Of a stretch of 64,000 bases of DNA, positions 42,380-52,670 are shown in pieces. Made by a program: the position numbers and the translations under genes. The stretch is from Siphonodentalium dalli (Eukaryota; Mollusca; Scaphopoda; Gadilida; Siphonodentaliidae). Positions within the stretch are counted from its first letter, which is position 1. Every line of letters starts with the position of its first letter. The DNA lies in assembly GCA_032622095.1 (NCBI GenBank), contig CP136064.1:140821954-140885953 (forward strand). The letters run 5' to 3'. The notes below the pieces were generated by a model. It was not told the DNA's origin, did not search any database, and saw only the letters and a program-made list of their open reading frames with translations.

Positions 42380-45300
42380 TTATTATTATTATTTTTCTGA
42401 GTAAATTTGGTACACGAGATCTCAGGAACCGCTGAATGTACAACGCTGAAATTTTCAGATTGTGTACAGATTCTACAGTAGGCGGCGGTAAATCTATTGA
42501 TAATTCTATCCGTGTTTGATTTATTGAGTTATGGCCCTTAAACCGGCCTCTCACATTTATCGACAATTGTAGAGTATATCTGGAACGCATTGAGGCAGCG
42601 GAACGGGACAAATGTTATGATGTAGAGCAACTTAAACTTGGTTCAGTTCCACAAAATAGACGTTGTCCGATTACTACCCGGGGAGTGGAGAACGGGTGTT
42701 CAAATTTGTAAAAAATGAAGTCTCTTCGATTTCCATCAAACTTACATGTCATAGTCTCCAATTTAATCCGATAACGATGCCGTAAAAAATTTGTAAATCG
42801 GTAGAAAATTGACAGAGTTACCGATCCCTGAATGTCCAAAAATGACGAAAAAATCCTTGTGCCCACAACTCCTCCCAGACCGATGCTCGGACAAAGGTTG
42901 TTGTTATCAATTAACGATCGGTATGCACGAATGAGCAGGCACGCGACATTTGGGCATCATCGGGCGAAAATTGGCTAGATGCATGCAAATTGAAGTACTG
43001 AAATTTGAAACTTATACAAGTTTGGAACCCGTTAACGCAGATATATGGGGTTGGTGTCATTCGACGGGGATTATCGAGGCGGATGCAATGATGTCAGATT
43101 CGAAAAATTTGTTGGGCGAATAGCTGAGATATGGGCATTTTTTCGAAGTTATGAGTGGATATTCACACGCAAATATTCCTATCGTGTATATCTCATGAAG
43201 ACGAACTCAACGACACCGGTCGCAACTCTCTAGCTTAAAAACCGACCGAGATAGAGAGGTTTTATCAACAAGTCACCTATTGTCGCGGTAATGATGTTTT
43301 TGCATAGAAACGGGTCCATTGAAGTCAGAAATGCCAATATTACTTATGCTAACCATCACAAACAGTTTCTACCTGTATATTATTATACTTCCATATTTTA
43401 ATATGGGAGTATATTGTATTTCTGTTGACCCAGTTTTCCGTTTAATTTGACATACTGAGAAAAATAATGGAACTAGGAACGCGAAATTTCTTGGAAAAGT
43501 AGGCATCTAAGAACTGCTAAAAATGTACGCCTCGGAATTTCGTTACGACTTTTCTTTGCAGAGTTATCGCCCTTATACGTTTCTCCATTTTTATTATTAT
43601 TATTATTTTTCTGAGTAAATTTGGTACACGAGATCTCAGGAACCGCTGAATGTACAACGCTGAAATTTTCAGATTGTGTACAGATTCTACAGTAGGCGGC
43701 GGTAAATCTATTGATAATTCTATCCGTGTTTGATTTATTGAGTTATGGCCCTTAAACCGGCCTCTCACATTTATCGACAATTGTAGAGTATATCTGGAAC
43801 GCATTGAGGCAGCGGAACGGGACAAATGTTATGATGTAGAGCAACTTAAACTTGGTTCAGTTCCACAAAATAGACGTTGTCCGATTACTACCCGGGGAGT
43901 GGAGAACGGGTGTTCAAATTTGTAAAAAATGAAGTCTCTTCGATTTCCATCAAACTTACATGTCATAGTCTCCAATTTAATCCGATAACGATGCCGTAAA
44001 AAATTTGTAAATCGGTAGAAAATTGACAGAGTTACCGATCCCTGAATGTCCAAAAATGACGAAAAAATCCTTGTGCCCACAACTCCTCCCAGACCGATGC
44101 TCGGACAAAGGTTGTTGTTATCAATTAACGATCGGTATGCACGAATGAGCAGGCACGCGACATTTGGGCATCATCGGGCGAAAATTGGCTAGATGCATGC
44201 AAATTGAAGTACTGAAATTTGAAACTTATACAAGTTTGGAACCCGTTAACGCAGATATATGGGGTTGGTGTCATTCGACGGGGATTATCGAGGCGGATGC
44301 AATGATGTCAGATTCGAAAAATTTGTTGGGCGAATAGCTGAGATATGGGCATTTTTTCGAAGTTATGAGTGGATATTCACACGCAAATATTCCTATCGTG
44401 TATATCTCATGAAGACGAACTCAACGACACCGGTCGCAACTCTCTAGCTTAAAAACCGACCGAGATAGAGAGGTTTTATCAACAAGTCACCTATTGTCGC
44501 GGTAATGATGTTTTTGCATAGAAACGGGTCCATTGAAGTCAGAAATGCCAATATTACTTATGCTAACCATCACAAACAGTTTCTACCTGTATATTATTAT
44601 ACTTCCATATTTTAATATGGGAGTATATTGTATTTCTGTTGACCCAGTTTTCCGTTTAATTTGACATACTGAGAAAAATAATGGAACTAGGAACGCGAAA
44701 TTTCTTGGAAAAGTAGGCATCTAAGAACTGCTAAAAATGTACGCCTCGGAATTTCGTTACGACTTTTCTTTGCAGAGTTATCGCCCTTATACGTTTCTCC
44801 ATTTTTATTATTATTATTATTTTTCTGAGTAAATTTGGTACACGAGATCTCAGGAACCGCTGAATGTACAACGCTGAAATTTTCAGATTGTGTACAGATT
44901 CTACAGTAGGCGGCGGTAAATCTATTGATAATTCTATCCGTGTTTGATTTATTGAGTTATGGCCCTTAAACCGGCCTCTCACATTTATCGACAATTGTAG
45001 AGTATATCTGGAACGCATTGAGGCAGCGGAACGGGACAAATGTTATGATGTAGAGCAACTTAAACTTGGTTCAGTTCCACAAAATAGACGTTGTCCGATT
45101 ACTACCCGGGGAGTGGAGAACGGGTGTTCAAATTTGTAAAAAATGAAGTCTCTTCGATTTCCATCAAACTTACATGTCATAGTCTCCAATTTAATCCGAT
45201 AACGATGCCGTAAAAAATTTGTAAATCGGTAGAAAATTGACAGAGTTACCGATCCCTGAATGTCCAAAAATGACGAAAAAATCCTTGTGCCCACAACTCC

Positions 45301-46488
45301 TCCCAGACCGATGCTCGGACAAAGGTTGTTGTTATCAATTAACGATCGGTATGCACGAATGAGCAGGCACGCGACATTTGGGCATCATCGGGCGAAAATT
45401 GGCTAGATGCATGCAAATTGAAGTACTGAAATTTGAAACTTATACAAGTTTGGAACCCGTTAACGCAGATATATGGGGTTGGTGTCATTCGACGGGGATT
45501 ATCGAGGCGGATGCAATGATGTCAGATTCGAAAAATTTGTTGGGCGAATAGCTGAGATATGGGCATTTTTTCGAAGTTATGAGTGGATATTCACACGCAA
45601 ATATTCCTATCGTGTATATCTCATGAAGACGAACTCAACGACACCGGTCGCAACTCTCTAGCTTAAAAACCGACCGAGATAGAGAGGTTTTATCAACAAG
45701 TCACCTATTGTCGCGGTAATGATGTTTTTGCATAGAAACGGGTCCATTGAAGTCAGAAATGCCAATATTACTTATGCTAACCATCACAAACAGTTTCTAC
45801 CTGTATATTATTATACTTCCATATTTTAATATGGGAGTATATTGTATTTCTGTTGACCCAGTTTTCCGTTTAATTGGACATACTGAGAAAAATAATGGAA
45901 CTAGGAACGCGAAATTTCTTGGAAAAGTAGGCATCTAAGAACTGCTAAAAATGTACGCCTCGGAATTTCGTTACGACTTTTCTTTGCAGAGTTATCGCCC
46001 TTATACGTTTCTCCATTTTTATTATTATTATTATTATTATTTTTCTGAGTAAATTTGGTACGCGAGATCTCAGGAACCGCTGAATGTACAACGCTGAAAT
46101 TTTCAGATTGTGTACATATTCTACAGTAGGCGGCGGTAAATCTATTGATAATTCTATCCGTGCTTGATTTATTGAGTTATGGCCCTTAAACCGGCCTCTC
46201 ACATTTATCGACAATTGTAGAGTATATCTGGAACGCATTGAGGCAGCGGAACGGGACAAATGTTATGATGTAGAGCAACTTAAACTTGGTTCAGTTCCAC
46301 AAAATAGACGTTGTCCGATTACTACCCGGGGAGTGGAGAACGGGTGTTCAAATTCGTAAAAAATGAAGTCTCTTCGATTTCCATCAAACTTACATGTCAT
46401 AGTCTCCAATTTAATCCGATAACGATGCCGTAAAAAATTTGTAAATCGGTAGAAAATTGACAGAGTTACCGACCCCTGAATGTCCAAA
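42380..46488 (+). repeat. Array of 1214-bp A units, right part
   Basis: The 1005-bp remainder of the interrupted unit is followed by palindromes at 43385, 44599 and 45813. The final unit is cut after TGTCCAAA at 46488, about 675 bp in. This last unit has clearly more differences than the others (two extra ATT in the microsatellite near 46021 and several substitutions between 45870 and 46475), as expected at an array edge that is less often homogenised. Confidence 0.93.
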
Positions 46489-47569
46489 TTAATAAATTTC
46501 TCTCCCTAATGAAGGAAAATGGCTGTTGAGGGAGCTGGAGCGCAGGAGAGGGTGAGACCAGGCCCGGAAAAGCGATGGGACCACGTCGGGATTGTGAGAC
46601 CAGACCGGGTGGTGAGACCAGGCAGACCGGTGGCGGATGTAAACGGCAGATTTAGCAAAAAAAAAACCCAAAAAAAACCCAAAAAAAACAAGTCCAGCGG
46701 TCTAAACTTTTTATTGCTTTTTCCGAATGGGAAGAGTGATGCGGACCAGAATATAACAAATGTTAGTTTTTTGCACGGACCGTTGCCGACCTACGACCGG
46801 GACAAAAAATTATCTATTTATAGCATCCAATCTAAACGGGATAATTATTGAGCAAGATTGATAAGGTACCAGATACGGCTGTATCCAGTAGTTACAATTC
46901 CAAAGTTTGACCACTCTAATATCAAAGCAACATGTCCCAAAACGACCTCGCTTCAGGTGGGTTCAAACTTTTGACAAATTTCAACGAAAATCAAAGGGGG
47001 GAAATATTTCAAAAAATCAGACATCAAGATAAAATTTATTTGATGAGTGGATGTGATAGCTAATGATCAGGCGCAACTTAGTCATGTCTGCATCAATCGT
47101 CCTAAAGCCGAAGGTTTACTCTTGGCGATGCTTTATAATCTAAATGAGAATAGATAAGTGCTGTATCACTAACCTATTTTTCCCGCCAAATCGAAACGGA
47201 CTAACGAAAAAGCAAGCTAACGCATGACCAGGTATCTTGATATACCGTGGATAATTTCCCGAACTTTGAGCGTTCTACTATATAATTAACCTGCCCAGCA
47301 GAGAGCTCGCATACGGGTGGGTCCAAATATGTAAATTCCACCAAAAACGAAATGTGAAAAAATACTCCAAAAATCAAACATGGGGATATAACGTTTTTGA
47401 TGAGTGGATGTTATTAGGGGTATCAACGCGCCACTTGAGTGCGATTTCCTGAGTTTTGGAGCGAACGGTTAACTCATGGCAACGCTATAATTATATCGTA
47501 AAATGTACGTACAACTAACTTAATCATATCTTGTATGTGATCAGGGAACAATATTTACCTTTTATATCA

Positions 47570-47594
47570 ACACAAATAGTATGACTATTTGTGT
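47570..47594. repeat. Perfect 11-bp hairpin inside the E1 tail
   Basis: ACACAAATAGT, loop ATG, ACTATTTGTGT. Role unknown. It is not close enough to CTAG to be the terminal Helitron hairpin, which lies at 48032-48053. Confidence 0.6.
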
Positions 47595-48018
47595 ACTCAA
47601 TTGTTTTGTCCGCATTGTGATACAAATTACAATGTCTGTAATTTGGCAGACGTGTCTATATTCTTGGTACGTGTACAGACATAGCTAATGCAATTGATTT
47701 ATTGAAGCAGTCTCATAGTTCAGAAGTATTGGGGCAATCACATGCTACTATTTAGTCATGTAAATTGAATTGTCCCAGATATAACGTGACTTTAAACATT
47801 AACTTGGAAAAGTACTTGTGCACGAGTACCAGAGAAACACAGTACCGGAGACTTTGGTCAACTATGGACGACAGTTAAAACAAACAGGTGTACACCATAA
47901 TAATCAAAACACAAAAGAAGCATCAAGGCGAGAAATAGGAAGAGAGAAGAAGAAATACATGTAGATAGTGGTGAAACGCAATAAAGGTAAAACGAGAATC
48001 ATTTACAAACTTTTAATT

Positions 48019-48065
48019 ATATGGAAGTATACGAATTTCCCACCGGGAATTCGAAAAGCCGCTAG
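48019..48065 (+). other. Helitron-like 3' terminus of E1
   Basis: ATATGGAAGTATA (48019-48031) is the reverse complement of the A-unit start TATACTTCCATAT. The hairpin CGAATTTCCC / GGGAATTCG (one bulged T, loop ACC) is followed by eight bases and CTAG (48062-48065), then TTATTTTT of the flank. Confidence 0.78.
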
Positions 48066-48458
48066 TTATTTTTTAGATGGAAGAAATTAATTTTTTTCGA
48101 TGATAAATTTTAACATGGGATTTGCTATTCAAATCGATTTATGTCGATAAAACTCTTAGTTTTCAAAATTTTAAGCTGAGACTTGGTGTGTCTGCGTGGA
48201 ATACTTATATATTCCTAAAATGACAGGGTACAGCACGTAATTATTATTTAGATGGAAGAATTTTTTTTTTTTCGATGATAAATTTTAACACGGGATTTTC
48301 CCATTCAAATCGATTTATGTCGATAAAACTGTTATTTTTCAAAATTTTAAGCTGAGTCTGAGGTATGTCTGCGTGGAATACTTATATATTCCTAAAATGA
48401 CAGGGTCCAGCACGTAATTATCTTTTAGATGGAAGAAATTGATTTGTTTCCATGATAA
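48066..48458 (+). repeat. ~176-bp tandem repeat, about 2.2 copies, abutting E1
   Basis: Copies begin TTATTTTTTAGATGG (48066), TTATTATTTAGATGG (48241) and TTATCTTTTAGATGG (48418), so the spacing is 175-177 bp. They share TTTTAAGCTGAG, TCTGCGTGGAATAC and CAGCACGTAATTA. E1 ends exactly at the start of the first copy, which suggests it inserted inside this repeat. Confidence 0.85.
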
Positions 48459-49276
48459 AAATCGAGCGTGTACTGTGCGCAGGCAGTGTGCGCTCAAAAA
48501 TTGACAAAATGTAAACAACTTTCTCAAGTGTCGTTTTGGTCAACATATCGCTTTCTCGACGGGGAGATCTGATCCGAATAATAGCTAAGATGTATTTAGA
48601 TAGAATTATTGAAAGAATTTGACCGATTATTGTGCAGTTTGAGAGAATCGAGTGGAGAAAAACGTTTAGTCAAACACGCGAATTCTGCCAATTACAGTTG
48701 CAGACGAGCGCTGTCAGAATCAGATATTATAAATACACAGATTGACAACAATTGCAGGCCTGAAACTCACCTTTTTGGGAGATAAATCCCACTTATTAGA
48801 TATAAAAACAATCCTTCCTAAGCACATTCCACAAGTTTTTAATATCTTAGGACACAGTAACAGTCAAAATGAATGAATTTAAATCACGATTCCGAGACGA
48901 AGCGAGACATGTACTGTGTACGATTTTTGACTCATTTTGATGGGCCTTGTTTTCGATGACGTCATTTGCGTTGCCCCACAACCTTAACCCTTTCCAATTC
49001 CAGCGGCATTTCAATTGGTTGAAATAAAAAATTTCTCAAGTTCCAGCTCAACCTGAATCTAGTTACCCAATTGGTAGAAATACGTTAGCAGTAATTCTTA
49101 GTTTAATGAGTTATAACTCTAATTTAATATGAAACAGTTTATGGCGGTGTTATCCAAACGTGTGCTTTGATAATGATTATAATTTTATTTTGCGATCAAA
49201 CGTCAGTGCAGCTCAGCAGAAACGCATAGACACTAGTTCAGTTCAGCAGAAACGCATGAGTCCTACGATTATAGTA
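48459..49276. other. Stretch without a recognisable gene
   Basis: No ORF of note. A CRE-like TGACGTCA lies at 48957-48964. A short direct repeat (AGCAGAAACGCAT, twice) lies near 49215-49257. Nothing else could be supported. Confidence 0.5.
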
Positions 49277-49314
49277 CACCCACTGGACGCGCTTCGCGCG
49301 TCGGTCAGTGGGTG
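49277..49314. repeat. GC-rich 38-bp stem-loop
   Basis: CACCCACTG pairs with CAGTGGGTG, and GACGCGC pairs with GCGCGTC around a TTC loop, with an unpaired GGT on the right side. It stands out from A+T-rich surroundings. It may be the end of a transposon or a folded RNA element; no function can be assigned. Confidence 0.75.
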
Positions 49315-49694
49315 AATAAATGGAGTACCGTAGAAGCGAAAAACAATTGAAATGAAATTGTACTGAACCTGTTTAACTAATAGTTAAGTCAGGTAATTAA
49401 TATGGAAGGTGTCTATCTAATATTAAATAGTGATGGCCAAATAATAGTGATGGATGGTGTGTCAAAACTTCGCTATTTAAAATTAATAATGGCAATTAGA
49501 CTCTATATGCACGGTATCTGTGCCGAATAGTAGCTATATATACATTGATCATTATGTAACATTTACCTCACAAATTGACGCAATTCCAATGGTGCATATG
49601 CGTATACAGTGTTCAAGTTTATTTGCCAATGCACTCCATGTGGCATCCTACCAGTAATGGACTGGGAAAATACTATTCGTATTGCTGAATTGAA

Positions 49695-50003
49695 GGGTCA
49701 CTCTCACAAAAAAAGTGCTGAAGGGTACACAGGATTTTCAAAATGTGCTGAAGGGTACACAGGGTTTGAAATGTCGTTCTAAAGGCATTCAGTTTTCGTA
49801 TCTGCCATGATTTCTGTTAGAGAATAATTGTTTACGTTCCAATGAATATTAAAATGTACTGAAAACAAACTGCTAATGGGCGCCAGACTTTCATAAACAC
49901 AATTTAAGTAATGGTGTTCGTGCCGATCACAAATCATGTGTACCCTTCAGCACATTTTCAAACCCTGTGCACCCTTCAGCACTTTTTTTGGTGAGAGTGA
50001 CCC
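49695..50003. mobile_element. 309-bp foldback / MITE-like element
   Basis: The ends are long imperfect inverted repeats beginning GGGTCACTCTCAC and ending GTGAGAGTGACCC. Each arm is itself built of ~30-bp repeats around GTGCTGAAGGGTACACAGG (left, about 49695-49770) or its inverse (right, about 49935-50003). The core is unrelated A+T-rich DNA. The limits are uncertain by about 10 bp because inverted similarity (GCTGAA) continues outward and no clear target duplication is seen. Confidence 0.75.
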
Positions 50004-50630
50004 CTTCAGCGTACATGTACTTCAGGCCGGCCGTATAGCTATTATATATAATTCTTTCTCAGTATATTAGGTCATCACGATTATAGGCACCTATCTCCAT
50101 GAGATTGAGAGTACGTACATGGCTACATATAAAACATAGACATTTTGAATGACAACATGTGACATCCGCATGTCAACAGTATAGCCTAGACTCTAGAGAG
50201 CTCTCGTCTAGGCTAGCTAGGTATAAAATTGTAAAAAAAAAAAAAATCAAATTTACCATAGATCTTACCATAATTATGATATGAAAAAAATATATAATTG
50301 TAAATTTGTTACCGTATGTAATCTTGTCAGTTGTAACGCTTAGTACTAGTTAGTAGGTCAACTTTAGCCTTTGGTATACGTATGGTACTTTGCGCGGTCA
50401 CTCTCTTTCTCGGAAATAAAAATATTAATAAATTATAATGTTTCAATTTTATTTTTAATTCTACCATATAAGATTAATTTAATGTAGTCATAACTTCCAA
50501 CTTGTTCAGATCTAATTTTGTTTATTCAATATTAAATTATTTAACAACCATCCATATTAATTAACAGTTTTACACAATGATTTGCTATCCGTAATGGATA
50601 ATTCACGATTCAATTCATCCACCTCTTTGG
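50004..50630. other. A+T-rich stretch without a recognisable gene
   Basis: Contains an A run near 50233 and many short A/T runs. No repeat or gene could be supported. Confidence 0.4.
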
Positions 50631-50639
50631 AACTTAATT

Positions 50640-50960
50640 AGTTGGCTCGCAACGGGATGCTGTTTTCTGATTGGACAGGGAATTCCCTTTTTCAAAATGG
50701 CGGATGGATTGTGCTGGTCTCTCATGACGGCGAACAGAGCAGAGCGTCGGAGCGTCATAGAGCCAGTATCTAGTCCAAATACCTCCCAGTCGATGGACAC
50801 GTCCGTCGACCGGTGTTCTAAAATATAAGTATGGTTGTAAAATAAGTATGGTTTTTGGCTTAGGCATGCGCATAGGACACAAAACATCTATTTCGCGAGT
50901 ATTGCGCATGCGCGCGTTGTGACCTTCACTGTGAGGTCTGAAAAACCGTCTGTCAATCAT
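50640..50960. promoter_or_regulatory. Promoter-like CpG-containing patch
   Basis: Locally richer in CpG than its surroundings. It holds an inverted CCAAT word (GATTGG near 50669), an AAAATGGCGG word (YY1-like or start codon, 50694-50703) and an NRF1-like TGCGCATGCGCG (50903-50914), with a weaker GCATGCGCAT at 50864. The mix of words is typical of animal housekeeping promoters. Direction of transcription is undecided: a 108-codon minus-strand ORF (50634-50960) and a 43-codon plus-strand ORF both cross it. Confidence 0.35.
50697..50828 (+). CDS. Short ORF, possible first coding exon or upstream ORF (unrecognised)
   Basis: ATG in a strong Kozak-like context (AAAATGG) opens 43 codons beginning MADGLCWSLM and ending VDRCSKI before TAA. 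The composition is protein-like (Ala/Arg/Ser/Glu rich) and the codons hold many CpG, unlike the A+T-rich neighbours. It lies about 25 bp downstream of an inverted CCAAT word. No good AG^GT donor lies inside the ORF; a GTATGG word occurs only just after the stop. It could therefore be an upstream ORF in a 5' leader or chance in a CpG patch. I do not recognise a family. Confidence 0.22.
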   Translation: MADGLCWSLMTANRAERRSVIEPVSSPNTSQSMDTSVDRCSKI

Positions 50961-51401
50961 TTTGTCTCTTTTATCGAGTTTAACTGAGCAATAACAATCA
51001 GAATTCTCGGATTTTGTGAGCTACAGACGACAATTACAATCATCCCAAACTTGATAATCGCTTTCAACTTCTAGGCAAACAATGACGTTTACTACGGTTT
51101 AGTCTGTAGGATTGTTTCAGTGCATGAATCAATTATATTAACTTATAGGCGCTCGATCTAGTAATCACAAAACGAGTTTGAGAACTCATATTTATTAATT
51201 ATGACCATGAGATATAAATAAATTTCGAATTCAACTTCAAGTCACTAAATAATGTAAATTGACAAATTAGAAAGTAATTTTGTCAAATCAATTTTGATAC
51301 CAATGTATTAGAACTAAATTATAAGTTAATATTATATAACTAATAGTAATATACAGTACTGGTACTGCTATTTACTAGTCTGATTCTGAATATATTTATA
51401 A
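50961..51401. other. A+T-rich spacer
   Basis: No ORF, repeat or motif that I can support between the promoter-like patch and the segmental duplication. Confidence 0.4.
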
Positions 51402-51559
51402 AATAATATGATTACGTCAGTACGTATGGACAACCCAAAACACGTACGTCCATCTATAAAATGATAAATGTATGTTTCATAGGAGTGCCTGTATTTCTGG
51501 CCAACTTGGGATATACGATCACGCCAGTGCGTATGGGCCGTAGGACGGGGACATGTCAC

Positions 51560-52125
51560 TCTATGTCCAAAGGTTCGCTATTCCCAAGGTTCATTATACA
51601 GAAGTTTCGCTATTCACAAGGTTCTCTATATTCCTCAATATTCAGAAGGTTTTTATAACTTGTTATTTTGAAGTTTCATTCTATTATCTATATTCTAAAG
51701 TATTGAGAGGGTTCTTTATCATAAGACTCTTTTTATGAAGGAAATAACTTAAAGGCACTCAATCCGATAAGACGCTGCTAAATTACTCTTTCTTTGGCTT
51801 CGGTGGGAAAAAAAATATTTGATTAGTTTCGAACCCACCCATCAAAGCTCAGAGTAATTAGATATCGATCTTTGCAGTTTGCTATTTTTATTGTTCTGGG
51901 CCTAATCGTGCCAGGACGAGGTCAAAACGGGCGGTCTTCCAGATAAAGATGGATAACTGTAAAATCGTGGTAATAATAACTACTTGGTATTAGAGTTGTC
52001 CATCTTTTCTGGTTAAATACGCCCAGAATAGCATACCTTCAGAATAGCGAACCTTCTTAATAAGAACATTTGGGATAGCGACCCTTCGGAATATGGAACC
52101 TTCGGAATAATGAACCCGATCCTGT
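51560..52125. repeat. Inverted arms of a GGTTC/TATTCC minirepeat flanking a partial MITE
   Basis: The left arm (about 51560-51650) has repeated words such as AAGGTTCGCTATTCCC. The right arm (about 52030-52125) has the inverse (GGAATATGGAACCTTCGG). Between them lies TTAA-AGGCACTCAATCCGA (51749-), the left end of a MITE like that at 52671, whose other end I could not find. An equivalent arrangement is in copy B (about 56517-57055). Confidence 0.55.
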
Positions 52126-52670
52126 ATGAAGAGCCCATGACACGTCCATCAATAAATGTATACATGTTTCATGGGACTGTTTATATATACATATATAATA
52201 ATATAAGACTGGAGTAAAGTTGAGACCAACATGTCTTTGTTAATATTGGTGCTCAGATTTCAGCGAAATTTGGTGTGGTGACTCAGAGTGGTTTGGTGTG
52301 GTGTGGCAGAGTGAATAATGCCGTTAGTTTTTCTAAATTTTTATTTAAACAAATTTAAATAAATACAAAAAATATGAACATATGTGAATATTTAGGTACA
52401 AATAAACCTATTTGCACGAGAATATGTTGCAGCCCCAGATATAGAGGAATGTGGGAATGTGGGCCACAGTTAGACATGGGTCAGAGTGAGATATTGCCTC
52501 TAACATTTCTCTAATTTCCAGACCAATATCCATGGCGCCAGTCAAGAGATATTAGCCATATAGCACATGTTACTATATTTCTTCAAAATGCAATCGGCAG
52601 GTGAAGGTTGAATCTGGCCAAGCAACCAATTTTCAAGGCAAAATTATTTAATTTAATTTTTGCAATTTTA

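Larger units (their letters stand above)
1..48065 (+). mobile_element. E1: outer satellite-bearing Helitron-like element (left end outside window)
   Basis: Seen: an array of 1214-bp units (1-5116 and 42380-46488), interrupted by E2, runs into a 1.58-kb tail that ends in a Helitron-like 3' terminus. This terminus has the inverted-terminus copy ATATGGAAGTATA at 48019-48031, a hairpin at 48032-48053 (CGAATT, one bulged T, CCC pairing with GGGAATTCG) and CTAG at 48062-48065 followed by T. Every A unit carries TATACTTCCATAT at its palindrome, the exact reverse complement of the 3' copy, so array and tail belong together. Known: Helitrons end in a hairpin plus CTRR and insert without target duplication; Helitron2/Helentron types have asymmetric inverted termini. 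Inferred: a non-autonomous member, since no Rep/helicase ORF is present. The left end and total unit number are unknown. Confidence 0.72.
46489..48065 (+). repeat. 3' tail of E1, diverged relative of the E2/E3 tails
   Basis: It shares with the other tails the AATTT...CTAATGAAGGA start, the GAGACCA minisatellite (about 46548-46630), CAGATTTAGC plus A-rich runs with CCC interruptions, AAGTCCAGCGG, GGGAAGAGTGAT and the later degenerate repeats (near 46845 and 47207). From about 47520 it becomes unlike them. A 110-codon ORF at 46519-46851 is the translation of the minisatellite and the A-rich tract and is not accepted as a gene. Confidence 0.8.

Noticed and set aside
1-46488. Regular repeats considered as a CRISPR array
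   Set aside because: Units of 1.2-1.4 kb without short unique spacers, in animal-like DNA with a LINE and MITEs.
46519-46851. 110-codon ORF with Arg/Pro/Gly and a Lys-rich end
   Set aside because: It is the translation of the GAGACC minisatellite and A-rich tract in the E1 tail; equivalent frames are not kept in the E2 and E3 tails.
50634-50960. 108-codon minus-strand ORF as a gene
   Set aside because: No recognisable domain. It overlaps a second minus-strand frame and the plus-strand ORF in a CpG patch, where long open frames arise by chance.
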